DNA from: Candidatus Gastranaerophilales bacterium
GTDB lineage: Bacteria; Cyanobacteriota; Vampirovibrionia; Gastranaerophilales; Gastranaerophilaceae
Assembly: GCA_910587245.1 (NCBI GenBank)
Contig: CAJULX010000013.1
Span: 1 to 58,272 of the forward strand
Direction: 5' to 3'
DNA: 58,272 nucleotides
The notes beneath the pieces are model-generated. The model ran no database searches. It saw nothing but the letters and a program-made list of their open reading frames with translations, and was not told the DNA's origin. Numbering within the stretch: the stretch's first letter is position 1; each line of letters opens with the position of its first letter. Shown one piece after another: positions 49,791 to 58,232 of the stretch. Both the position numbers and the translations under genes were made by a program.

Positions 49791-52067
49791 ATGTTAAATT
49801 TATTGTCAAAAAATACATTTTCAGGTTCAAAATTGCAGGAGATTTTTGCAAAGGTTAAAGATATTTACTGCATTAATGATGTATCTGAAGAAAGAAAACA
49901 ATATTTAACCGAAACAATTCAAAAATACGGATATCTTCCTTACCCGCATTATAAGGTTTTGGATGAATTAACGCCATCTGAAATTATCTATTCTTATGTT
50001 GAAATATTAAAACTTGAAGGCACCTATGAAAATTTCAAATTAAAAGATGTACAAAATCCTTCACCCTTAGCCAGAAGAAAAGTAAAAAATTCAAACTGGT
50101 TTAAAAGAGAAGGCCACAATATTAAGCTTATTTCCTTATCGGCTTTAGGAGACGGTACAAAAACATCAAATACGGGAACATTTATCCAATGGGTAGCGCA
50201 GATTTTAACTTTGCCCAGAGGCAATACAAATTGCGGTGTAATAGGAGATACCGTGTATCTTCTTCCTTTCCATCCGAGAGAATTCGGCTGCGCCTATCTT
50301 CCAATGTCATCAGATGTAAGTTCAAAACTTGAAGACTCTAAATTAAGTAAATTTTTAGGATTTGATGCAAAAGCTCAGGTTAAATTATTTATAACACTGG
50401 CTCAGCTTGCAGGGCACCCTGTTATATATGATATTCTTCCTCAGACAGGCAGATTTTCTAAAATTGTTTTATCAAAACCTTATGTTGCAAGATGGTTTTC
50501 AATAAAAGAATTGATGACAGATTATGTTAAAGAAATTGAAAAAGCTGCTATATCTCTTAAAAGCACATTTAATCCCGATGAGGTGGATAGTGCAAAACAG
50601 CTTTATTTAGAAATTTTATCAGGCTCAAGAAAAACTTTTAAAGACGGAAATGAAGAAATACTTAAAGGTTTTGAAAATTTAATGGCAGCGCCTAAAAAAA
50701 ATCTTTCAAACCAGATAACAAACAGATTCAGACAGGACGATATTCTAAAGAAAGTTAATGAAATTATAGAAAAAGTAAACGGTAAAAAACCCGTTAAAGA
50801 AGAAGATATTGTTAATCAATCCGAAATTGTAAAAGCGCTTATAAAAGAAGGTTTATGGCCTGCTCCGGGTGGTGCATGGTGTTCTTCGGGCATTCCCGTG
50901 TTTGATAAAATGCACTCAAGCAAAGAGTATCCTATGTTCAAACATTTCAACCATAAAGATGAGGATGTAACGCACTTTGCAAATTTAGACTGCCAGACTC
51001 CTTATTATTTTATATATTTTGAAAACGGAAAATACAATAAAAAAGTATGCGAATTTTTCTTTGAATATACAAGACAAATGGCGGATGAATACAATTTTGA
51101 CGGATACAGGGTTGATCATATTGACCATATTGTGGATGATTTTTCAGAAAAAGCCAAAATCCCCATAAGCTACAGAGCGCCCAGAGAAGTGCTTGCAAAG
51201 ATGAATTCCGTTTTAAAAAGACGCACTCCTTATTTTGCTGCGCTTGCAGAATATATGCTGTGGGATGATTTTTATAAAGAATACCATATAGATATGGGCT
51301 TTGATTTATTATGGGGCAACGATATCGTTTCACAGAACACAAAAACCCCCGCTCAAATTATTAAAGATAATGCCGAACTTGAAAAATATAATACAAAGCA
51401 TGGCATGGTAAATCCGCTTTCAATTTTAAAAACATATAACAATCAAGACGGCGAATTTGAAGCAATAGACCAGTACCCGGGGCAATTAGGGGCAGACGGT
51501 GCTTTATTTAAATGGTTTAAATATAAATTTTTACCCGGAGGCAAAAACGCAAACCGTCCTTCATTGTATATTGACGGCGATGAAAGCTTTACAAAAACAG
51601 GCATTGAATATGTTATAGGCAATGAAGTTTCAATGAAAAGAAATAAAGACTGGAATTTCTATGAAAAATTTAATGCCATTAATTATTTTGTTCAAAATTC
51701 TTCCGTTATTCTAAACGGTAAAGCACAGCTTGTAAAAGAAACAAAAGAAGGGCTTTGCGTTTGGGAGATTGTATCTGCTGACGGTAATTTCCTTATTGTT
51801 GCAAATTATAAAAACCCGTCTGAAAAAATGTGTGTTCAAAACCCTGACGGTACATCAAGCATGCAGATCGTAAAAGGTAAAACCATTGAAGGAAACGAGA
51901 TTGAACTTGGTAACAGAGTGCTTGTTTCGTTCTTTGAGTTTGATTATGATGAGATGAACAAATGTCAGTTTGTTGAAAAGAAACTTTTAAACAATATTGA
52001 AAACATGATAACATTCCATATCTTGAAACCTGCTGAATTTAAGGTGTATAGATTTGTTATGAAATAG
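49791..52067 (+). CDS. Divergent GH13-like alpha-glucan enzyme, 758 aa
   Basis: The barrel motifs of family GH13 are recognisable but altered. Region I is VIYDILPQTGRFS instead of D-x4-NH, region II is FDGYRVDHIDH (nucleophile Asp), region III is LAEYMLWDD (acid/base Glu), and the region IV NHD cannot be placed with confidence (possibly near VIGNEVSM). The first about 120 residues and the insert between regions I and II (about 240-360, Lys-rich helices) are unlike common amylases. There is no signal peptide, so it should act on cytoplasmic glucan. It could be a hydrolase, transferase or isomerase. Start ATG with AGGTG upstream. Confidence 0.75.
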   Translation: MLNLLSKNTFSGSKLQEIFAKVKDIYCINDVSEERKQYLTETIQKYGYLPYPHYKVLDELTPSEIIYSYVEILKLEGTYENFKLKDVQNPSPLARRKVKNSNWFKREGHNIKLISLSALGDGTKTSNTGTFIQWVAQILTLPRGNTNCGVIGDTVYLLPFHPREFGCAYLPMSSDVSSKLEDSKLSKFLGFDAKAQVKLFITLAQLAGHPVIYDILPQTGRFSKIVLSKPYVARWFSIKELMTDYVKEIEKAAISLKSTFNPDEVDSAKQLYLEILSGSRKTFKDGNEEILKGFENLMAAPKKNLSNQITNRFRQDDILKKVNEIIEKVNGKKPVKEEDIVNQSEIVKALIKEGLWPAPGGAWCSSGIPVFDKMHSSKEYPMFKHFNHKDEDVTHFANLDCQTPYYFIYFENGKYNKKVCEFFFEYTRQMADEYNFDGYRVDHIDHIVDDFSEKAKIPISYRAPREVLAKMNSVLKRRTPYFAALAEYMLWDDFYKEYHIDMGFDLLWGNDIVSQNTKTPAQIIKDNAELEKYNTKHGMVNPLSILKTYNNQDGEFEAIDQYPGQLGADGALFKWFKYKFLPGGKNANRPSLYIDGDESFTKTGIEYVIGNEVSMKRNKDWNFYEKFNAINYFVQNSSVILNGKAQLVKETKEGLCVWEIVSADGNFLIVANYKNPSEKMCVQNPDGTSSMQIVKGKTIEGNEIELGNRVLVSFFEFDYDEMNKCQFVEKKLLNNIENMITFHILKPAEFKVYRFVMK

Positions 52068-52085
52068 TAAATTTTCTTAATAACT

Positions 52086-52124
52086 AAAAATCTCCGGCTT
52101 GAAAATAACGGCCGGAGATTTTTT
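52086..52124. terminator. Rho-independent terminator between convergent genes
   Basis: AAATCTCCGGC and GCCGGAGATTT form an 11-bp stem, with A and T runs on the two sides, so it can act on the GH13-like gene (plus) and on the XRE gene (minus). Confidence 0.9.
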
Positions 52125-52140
52125 ATATATTTTAAATCAG

Positions 52141-52365
52141 TTATTTATTTGAAATCAAACAACAAGGGTCAATATTTAAAGCATCTGCAATTTCGTATAG
52201 AACTTCGACACCGGGAAGCATAACACCGCGTTCTATTCTTGAAATGTATTCGGAACTTTTGTGTATTCTTATGCTCAAATTAATTTGCGAAATGCCTGAA
52301 GCTTCCCTGTGTTCTTTTAATTTTTTTGAGATTATACTTTTAGCTTTGCTTTTATAACTTGTCAT
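52141..52365 (-). CDS. XRE-family helix-turn-helix regulator, 74 aa
   Basis: A stand-alone Cro/C1 HTH: LKEHREASGISQINLSIRIHK, recognition region SSEYISRIERGVMLPGVEVLYEIADALN, then a short end with two Cys (DPCCLISNK). It is divergent from the giant pilin gene, with 74 bp between the starts, and may control it or itself. No partner gene is on its own strand. Confidence 0.9.
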   Translation of the reverse strand: MTSYKSKAKSIISKKLKEHREASGISQINLSIRIHKSSEYISRIERGVMLPGVEVLYEIADALNIDPCCLISNK

Positions 52366-52439
52366 AATTTAATTCTAGTGTTAATATTGGTTTGTAATTC
52401 GTATTTTAAATACGAATAAGATTAACAAAGGAGTTAAGA

Positions 52440-54740
52440 ATGATGTGTAAAACTTGGATTGGATATAACAAAGTGCACCACAAAAAAGCAAAATTAAAAT
52501 CAGTCGACAGGGCATTATCCGCTTGTACAAAATGCGGTTTTTCCCTTGTGGAAATGCTGATGGCACTTCTTGTAGCCTCACTTCTTATGGCAGCTCTTGC
52601 TCCCGTTATGACAAGAAAAATGCATGAAAATTTAAATATTAATGTAAACAGTTCAGGCCAGTCTAAAGGATGGAGACTTTATACCTATTCACAAGATTGT
52701 GATAAAGCGGAAGGCGAAGACAATGTATGTGAATTTAAAGATTTTACTCTTCCAAAAGGTGTTTATTCTCTTAATCTAATTATGGTATCAGGCGGCGGAG
52801 GAGGTGCCGGTGCAACAGCCGAAACCGTATCCGCTCCGGTAACCATTACAAAGACAACAGCTGATATAAAAGATGACAATACACCTGTTCCATACGAAGA
52901 AGAAATTATACCTGTAACAGAACGTATGGCAAATGTTAAAATAGACGCATTGATAGGCTCAGGCGGAGGAGGCGCAGGAGGTTCAGGAAAAGACGGCGTT
53001 ATGCCGTCTGAAGAAGCTTGTAAAAATTACGGAAATGGCAAAACTGATACTGTTGGCAACACAGGAGCTAATTTTGCAACGTATGATTCCAGAAATAAAT
53101 TATGTGCAACAAAATTTAATCAAGTCAAAATGGCAACAGCAGCAGGCACATGCTGGACAAATTATTCACCGGGAACTTGTGACAGCGTTCAAAGAAGCAT
53201 GAAATATGCATATAGCGGTTGCGGAAGAGCCGTCTGTAATTATACTGCTGCAGTAAACGCTTGCAGTAACCTTGCATCATTAACGGGAGATGATTGGCGA
53301 CTTCCTAAAGAAAATGAACTTAGGAGTTGGGATGCAACAAGTGCCAGAGAACTTGCTTTGTGTAATTGTGGCGATAATGCAGCCAGTATCGGTGTGTCTT
53401 TATGTCATGGAGCCTGTTCTGTAAATGTAAGTGGCAGATGTCTTGATGGTTATATAGTATGGTCAAATTCCAGCTCTAAAGCATTTGTTTTAAGTGGTGG
53501 TAGCATATCAATTATTGGGTCTTCATCTTCATGGCCTGCTTCTGTTCGTTGTGTCCTTGATAAGGCATTTAAAAGTATTAAAGGTGGTAAAGGCGCCCCT
53601 GCAAGCATGTTGTCAAATATTGATATTTCAAATTACGTAAAGCTGGCAGGCACAGGAGGACAAATAGTATTAAGAGCGGGAAAGGGCGGGAAAGGTGGAA
53701 ACGGTGCAGAAACAGCGGAAAAAAATGCTGAAAACGGATATGGCGGATATCGTTCCTGCATTTATATTCAGAAAAAACCTATTTCCGGAACCTATGGTGA
53801 TACGGTTTATGCTATGTGTGCTTATGAAGGAAACGGCGGAAATAAAGGGGATATAGCAGAAGCAACTGATGGTAAAGATGTTGACAATACAGCCTATTGC
53901 AGAGAATATATAAACGGAAACTGGAAAGATATAGGTTGTTCAATTAATACAAATCTTAACTATGGCACAGGAGGTGCAGGAGGGAGTGCAATATACAATT
54001 CAGACGGTACAATTACTATGCAAAACGGTTCAAACGGTGCGGGCGGTCTTGTAAAAATTACATATCAAAATGAATTCAAAGGCGCAGGTGGGGGCGGCGG
54101 TGCAGGAGGCACTTTTGCAAAGATAACAAATCTTTCTCTTCCAAATGATACAGAATGTGTAATTAAAGTGGGCGGAGGAGGAAACTACGGAAGCGGACAA
54201 AATGGAAAAGACGGAGGTAATACATCCATAAAATGCGGAAATTCCAAGGAATATATTGTATATGGCGGTAAGGGCGGAAGCCTTGGAATAAGCGGCAAAG
54301 ATATAAATAACCCTGACCCTGTCGGAGGAAAAGGCGGAGCCATGGGAAAAGTGAGCGAAAATATACTTCAGCTTGGAACATTAGCTGAAATTATATATGG
54401 TGAAGGAATAAATAATAATACTGCAGAGGAAACTGCTTTTAAAATAAATGGGAACCTTAACATAGGAGGGAACGGAGGCAACAGCGGAACAAATGCGATA
54501 GGAGGGTGCGGAGGATTAAGACCCGATAATGATCCTGATTGCACAAATATAAATCAAAATGCAACACTTGCAGAATATATCACTCCTTTATACTCAGGCT
54601 TAATGCAAGAAACTCCGGATTACGGCAAAACAGGTGCAGGAGGTGGTGGCGGAGGATGGAGTAAAACCCAGAGTCCGAAGCAGGGAACAGGTTCTGCGGG
54701 GCAGGCAGGATATTTATTTCTATGGTGGGATCAAACATAA
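52440..54740 (+). CDS. Giant Gly-rich prepilin with an inserted Lcl/DUF1566-like domain
   Basis: Residues 1-33 form a long basic class III leader ending KCG, and the mature protein would start FSLVEMLMALLVASLLMAALAP with Glu at position 5, the prepilin peptidase signature. About residues 110-180 and 380-766 are Gly-rich low-complexity blocks (SGGGGGAGA, GKGGKGGNG). Between them (about 180-380) is a Cys-rich domain with TGDDWRLPKENELRSWDA and ASVRCVLD, resembling DUF1566/Lcl_C or FISUMP domains. This architecture suggests a large minor pilin or adhesin at a filament tip. AAAGGAG before ATG supports the start. Total length (766 aa) is far above the usual 150-200. Confidence 0.85.
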   Translation: MMCKTWIGYNKVHHKKAKLKSVDRALSACTKCGFSLVEMLMALLVASLLMAALAPVMTRKMHENLNINVNSSGQSKGWRLYTYSQDCDKAEGEDNVCEFKDFTLPKGVYSLNLIMVSGGGGGAGATAETVSAPVTITKTTADIKDDNTPVPYEEEIIPVTERMANVKIDALIGSGGGGAGGSGKDGVMPSEEACKNYGNGKTDTVGNTGANFATYDSRNKLCATKFNQVKMATAAGTCWTNYSPGTCDSVQRSMKYAYSGCGRAVCNYTAAVNACSNLASLTGDDWRLPKENELRSWDATSARELALCNCGDNAASIGVSLCHGACSVNVSGRCLDGYIVWSNSSSKAFVLSGGSISIIGSSSSWPASVRCVLDKAFKSIKGGKGAPASMLSNIDISNYVKLAGTGGQIVLRAGKGGKGGNGAETAEKNAENGYGGYRSCIYIQKKPISGTYGDTVYAMCAYEGNGGNKGDIAEATDGKDVDNTAYCREYINGNWKDIGCSINTNLNYGTGGAGGSAIYNSDGTITMQNGSNGAGGLVKITYQNEFKGAGGGGGAGGTFAKITNLSLPNDTECVIKVGGGGNYGSGQNGKDGGNTSIKCGNSKEYIVYGGKGGSLGISGKDINNPDPVGGKGGAMGKVSENILQLGTLAEIIYGEGINNNTAEETAFKINGNLNIGGNGGNSGTNAIGGCGGLRPDNDPDCTNINQNATLAEYITPLYSGLMQETPDYGKTGAGGGGGGWSKTQSPKQGTGSAGQAGYLFLWWDQT

Positions 54741-54776
54741 CAGACATAAATTTTTAGATGAACAACTTTTCAATAA

Positions 54777-54810
54777 GGGCGCAATTTGTAACCTTTGCGC
54801 CCGTTTTTTT
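54777..54810. terminator. Terminator of the giant pilin gene
   Basis: GGGCGCAA and TTGCGCCC pair over 8 bp with a 10-nt loop, followed by G and a T7 run on the plus strand. trpS converges from the other side. Confidence 0.9.
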
Positions 54811-54833
54811 AAAATTGATATTGTAAAATTAAT

Positions 54834-55847
54834 CTAGAAATACATTCCGATGGCTTCTTTGGCACCGTCTAAAACTTTTCGTGCTTCAACCCTTGCTTTT
54901 TTAGAGCCTTCAATTAAAATTTCATGCACCGTTTCGGGGTTTTTAGCGTACTCCATCCTTTTTTCTCTCATCGGTGCCAAAAATTCGTTTACTTTTCTTG
55001 CAAGACATTTTTTACAATCCGCACAGCCAAGGCTTGCAGATTTACATCCCTGTTCAATTTCTTTAATTTCTTCTTCTGTGCCGAAAATTTTCCAGTATTG
55101 ATAAGCCACTTCGCAGTTTTCAGGGTTGCCTTTATCATCTCTTCTCATGCGGTTTCTATCCGTAATGCACTGTTTGATTTTCTTTTCGGTAGTTTCTTCA
55201 TCATCTGAGATTTTAATATCATTATTAAAGGATTTACCCATTTTATTGCCGTCAATGCCTTTTAATAAAGGAATATCGGTTAAAAGCGGTTTTGGTTCTT
55301 TAAAGTATTCAACTTTATAGATATTATTGAAACGTCTTATGATATCTCTTGAGATTTCAATGTGCGCTACCTGATCAACGCCTACAGGCACAAAATCGGC
55401 ATTAAATGTGATGATATCAGCAGTCATTAAAACGGGATACCCTAAAAGCCCGTAAGTAATGCTGTTATCCGTTGCGCCCTGAGTTCTTAAAATTTTTGTC
55501 ATATCTTTAAGCGTAGGGTCGCGCTCTACCCAGTTTTGCGGGGTTATCATACTTAAATATATATGTAATTCTGATGTTTCGGGCACAAGCGACTGCAGAT
55601 AAATTGTTGATTTATCAGGGTCAATGCCTGAGGCGAGCCAATCAAGCGCAACATCTTTAACATATTCTTTTAAATTAGCGGTATCATTGTATTTTGTGGT
55701 TAAAGCGTGCCAATCTGCGATAAAGAAAAATGAATCATATTGGTTTTGTAATTTTACCCAGTTTGTAAGAACGCCGAAATAGTGCCCCAGATGGAGTTTT
55801 CCTGTGGAGCGCATTCCTGATACTATTCTTTTTTCTTTATCAGTCAT
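54834..55847 (-). CDS. trpS: Tryptophanyl-tRNA synthetase
   Basis: Class I synthetase (337 aa). The HIGH motif is HLGH (19-22), KMSKS appears as KMGKS (about 205-209), and GVDQVAHIEISRDIIRRFN is the family segment. Near the C-terminus lies CKSASLGCADCKKC, which with an upstream Cys can form the [4Fe-4S] anticodon-loop site known from Thermotoga TrpRS. The upstream gene (TPR protein) overlaps the start by 8 bp. Such clusters make the enzyme oxygen-sensitive or redox-responsive, which suits an anaerobe. Confidence 0.96.
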   Translation of the reverse strand: MTDKEKRIVSGMRSTGKLHLGHYFGVLTNWVKLQNQYDSFFFIADWHALTTKYNDTANLKEYVKDVALDWLASGIDPDKSTIYLQSLVPETSELHIYLSMITPQNWVERDPTLKDMTKILRTQGATDNSITYGLLGYPVLMTADIITFNADFVPVGVDQVAHIEISRDIIRRFNNIYKVEYFKEPKPLLTDIPLLKGIDGNKMGKSFNNDIKISDDEETTEKKIKQCITDRNRMRRDDKGNPENCEVAYQYWKIFGTEEEIKEIEQGCKSASLGCADCKKCLARKVNEFLAPMREKRMEYAKNPETVHEILIEGSKKARVEARKVLDGAKEAIGMYF

Positions 55848-57627
55848 TATTTTCTACCTCTTTTAAAAGTTTTATGCCGTATTCAAAATCAGGATATAAC
55901 ATTAAAGCCTGCTTGATATTTTCTTTTGCTTCTTTGTATTTTTCAATTTTTATTTCGCATTTTGCCAAATCGCAAAGCAGAATATGATTATTCGGGTAAG
56001 ATTCTTTAAGTTTTTTAAAAATACCTGCGGCAGCTTCAAAATTTTTAAGTTTCATAAGATTTTGCGCCATAAGGTTTAAAATTTCAGGATTATTAACCGA
56101 ATCTTTAATATCCGTGAGCAATTCGTAAGATGTTTTATAATTTTTATCTTCAAAATAGAGTTTTGCAAGAGCAAATTTTGCTTCATAACCTGTATTTGAG
56201 TGTTGTATGGCTTTTAGCAGAATTTCTTTTGCTTCATCTTTTTTACCCGTAACTAAAAGATTTTCTCCGTAACAGGTTAAAAACCCGGGGTTATCAGGCT
56301 CCATCTCAATCGCTTTTTTAAAGTATTCATCAGCTTTTTCAAATTCCTGAGTTTTATTTAAAGCAACTGCGTAGTTTAAATAATGTTCAGGGTTTTCAGG
56401 TTCTAAATCAAGTGCTGTTTGCAATTCATCAAGCGCCCAGTCGACATAATTCATTCGGAGGTACAAAATACCCAAATCTTTTCTTGCAACAGGGTTTTCA
56501 GGCTCAAGCGAAATACATTTTTTAAGATTTTCTTTGCCCTGTTCGAGTTCATCCATATTTATATAAGCTATTGCAAGGTTATAGCATGTTTCAAAGTCTA
56601 TCTTGCCTCTTTTTAAAAGCTTTTCCAGTATTTCAATTGTATTTTGGGGCTTGTTTGTAAGCCTGTAGAGGTAAGCAAGTTTTTTTTGAATATCCGTGGA
56701 TTTAGGGTTTAATTTTGCAAGTTTTTCTGCGATATCAAGCCCTTCTTTGTATTTACCTGTTTGAATACAGCAATTCAGATAATTCATTTTGAAGTTAAAT
56801 TTTTCAGGGTGGATTGCACTTAAGCTTTTATACAAATTGCAGGCGATATCCCACTTATCTGCCTGAATAGCACAATAGGCAAGAGATGAAAGAAAAATTG
56901 AAGAAGGTTCTTTAATGTATGCTGTGTTAAAATAGGTAAAAGCTTTTTCAAATTTTCCTTTTAATTGATATAAGGAACCCAGATTGTAATTTGTTGAAGG
57001 ATTTTGATTATCTAATTTATAGGCTTTGTTTAAATATTCTTCCGCCGAATTAAAATCGCCTTTTGCAATGTAACATGTGCCTATGTTGTTTAAAATTTGT
57101 ATATGTTCAGGGTTTAGTTTATGCGCGGCTTCAAGGTATTTAAGCGCCATATCGTCATCTTTTTTTGCCATACAGGCGGATGATATGATGTAATAAAGCT
57201 GATAATCTTCCTGTTCAAACAAGAGTGCTTTTTCAATTGTCTTGATAAGTTCGTCAAAACGTCCTGTTTTTAGATATAAAACACCTAATGCTTTGTATGC
57301 ATCAATATATTTGGGTCTTAGTTCTATAACTTTTTTATGGGAAATTAAAGCCTCGCTGAACTCATCAAGTTTTTCCTGAATGCTTCCAAGATAGTACCAT
57401 GCATTGGCATTTTCAGGGTCTTTTTTTGTAACTGTTGAAAATATCTTTTTTGCTTCAATAAAATCCTGGAGGTTTATCAAAGTAAGCCCTAAATTTTTTA
57501 ATATTTCTATATTATCAGGCTCAAGTTTTGATGCTTTTTTTAAAATTTCGTATGCTTCTTCAAATTGTTCTTGATTTATTAGTTCTAAAGATTTGTCCAG
57601 AAGTGTATCTATTTCTATATTATCCAT
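55840..57627 (-). CDS. TPR-repeat protein, 595 aa
   Basis: Nearly the whole protein consists of about 16-17 tetratricopeptide repeats with the usual pattern (e.g. AWYYLGSIQEKLDEFSEAL, PEHYLNYAVALNKTQEFEKA). No signal peptide, membrane span or catalytic domain is seen, so it is likely a cytoplasmic scaffold. The regular DPENA and EPENP turns are close to consensus, as in recently expanded solenoids. It overlaps trpS by 8 bp. Partner unknown; TPR proteins of this kind often serve pilus, secretion or envelope assembly. Confidence 0.93.
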   Translation of the reverse strand: MDNIEIDTLLDKSLELINQEQFEEAYEILKKASKLEPDNIEILKNLGLTLINLQDFIEAKKIFSTVTKKDPENANAWYYLGSIQEKLDEFSEALISHKKVIELRPKYIDAYKALGVLYLKTGRFDELIKTIEKALLFEQEDYQLYYIISSACMAKKDDDMALKYLEAAHKLNPEHIQILNNIGTCYIAKGDFNSAEEYLNKAYKLDNQNPSTNYNLGSLYQLKGKFEKAFTYFNTAYIKEPSSIFLSSLAYCAIQADKWDIACNLYKSLSAIHPEKFNFKMNYLNCCIQTGKYKEGLDIAEKLAKLNPKSTDIQKKLAYLYRLTNKPQNTIEILEKLLKRGKIDFETCYNLAIAYINMDELEQGKENLKKCISLEPENPVARKDLGILYLRMNYVDWALDELQTALDLEPENPEHYLNYAVALNKTQEFEKADEYFKKAIEMEPDNPGFLTCYGENLLVTGKKDEAKEILLKAIQHSNTGYEAKFALAKLYFEDKNYKTSYELLTDIKDSVNNPEILNLMAQNLMKLKNFEAAAGIFKKLKESYPNNHILLCDLAKCEIKIEKYKEAKENIKQALMLYPDFEYGIKLLKEVENND

Positions 57628-57657
57628 AAGTTAAATTATATCAAAAAATAAGAAAAG

Positions 57658-57693
57658 TACACACTTTTAAAACATGTGTCCTAAAAGTGTGTA
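57658..57693 (-). terminator. Terminator-like hairpin downstream of the 140-aa gene
   Basis: TACACACTTTTA and TAAAAGTGTGTA form a perfect 12-bp stem with a 12-nt loop; the minus-strand continuation is T-rich (CTTTTCTTATTTTTT). Confidence 0.7.
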
Positions 57694-57713
57694 TGCTTAG
57701 GTTTGATAAAAAA

Positions 57714-58136
57714 CTAGTTTAAAGCTTCAATACTCTTTTTATAAGCTTCGTCAATTCTTGCTTTTTTTGCTTCAAGCGCTTCTATTTGTCTTTCATAAGC
57801 TCTTGTTTTAATTGTTTTTTCGGTTTGTGTCATTGTGGTAGACTTTTTAACCGTATTCAACTGTTGTTTTTTCTCGTTAATCTGGTTATCAACGGTTGAA
57901 ATTTGAGAGTCTCTCTGCTCTTTTAATTTTGCTTTCTTTTCTTTATTTGCAGCTTTGTTTTGAGCTTGTTTTTCTTTGTTTGCTTTTTCTACATCGCTTT
58001 TAATTGCGCTTTTTGCGGCTTCAACATCTTGTTTAATTGCATTTTTTAAGCTTGTTCCTGCAGTTGTTTTTGTTGCTGCAGAGCAAACTGAGGTTGTCAA
58101 GATTAAAGCTAAAAGTATAGCTAATACATTTTTCAT
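57714..58136 (-). CDS. Secreted Lys/Ala/Glu-rich coiled-coil protein, 140 aa
   Basis: A signal peptide (LAILLALILTTSVCSA-A) is followed by a fully charged helical protein (EAAKSAIKSDVEKANKEK, ERQIEALEAKKARIDEAYKK). The Cys lies before a probable signal peptidase I site and not in a good lipobox, so a soluble periplasmic helix bundle is more likely than a lipoprotein. I do not recognise a family; OmpH/Skp-like or small periplasmic coiled-coil proteins look similar by composition only. It is separated from the TPR gene by a terminator-like hairpin. Confidence 0.75.
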   Translation of the reverse strand: MKNVLAILLALILTTSVCSAATKTTAGTSLKNAIKQDVEAAKSAIKSDVEKANKEKQAQNKAANKEKKAKLKEQRDSQISTVDNQINEKKQQLNTVKKSTTMTQTEKTIKTRAYERQIEALEAKKARIDEAYKKSIEALN

Positions 58137-58232
58137 AAATTAAAACTCCTCTTTTTTAAATTTAAAGGGCGAAAATTTCACCGATTATTTTAATAATCCG
58201 GTGCGTAATACCGTAATTTGAAGATAATAATA

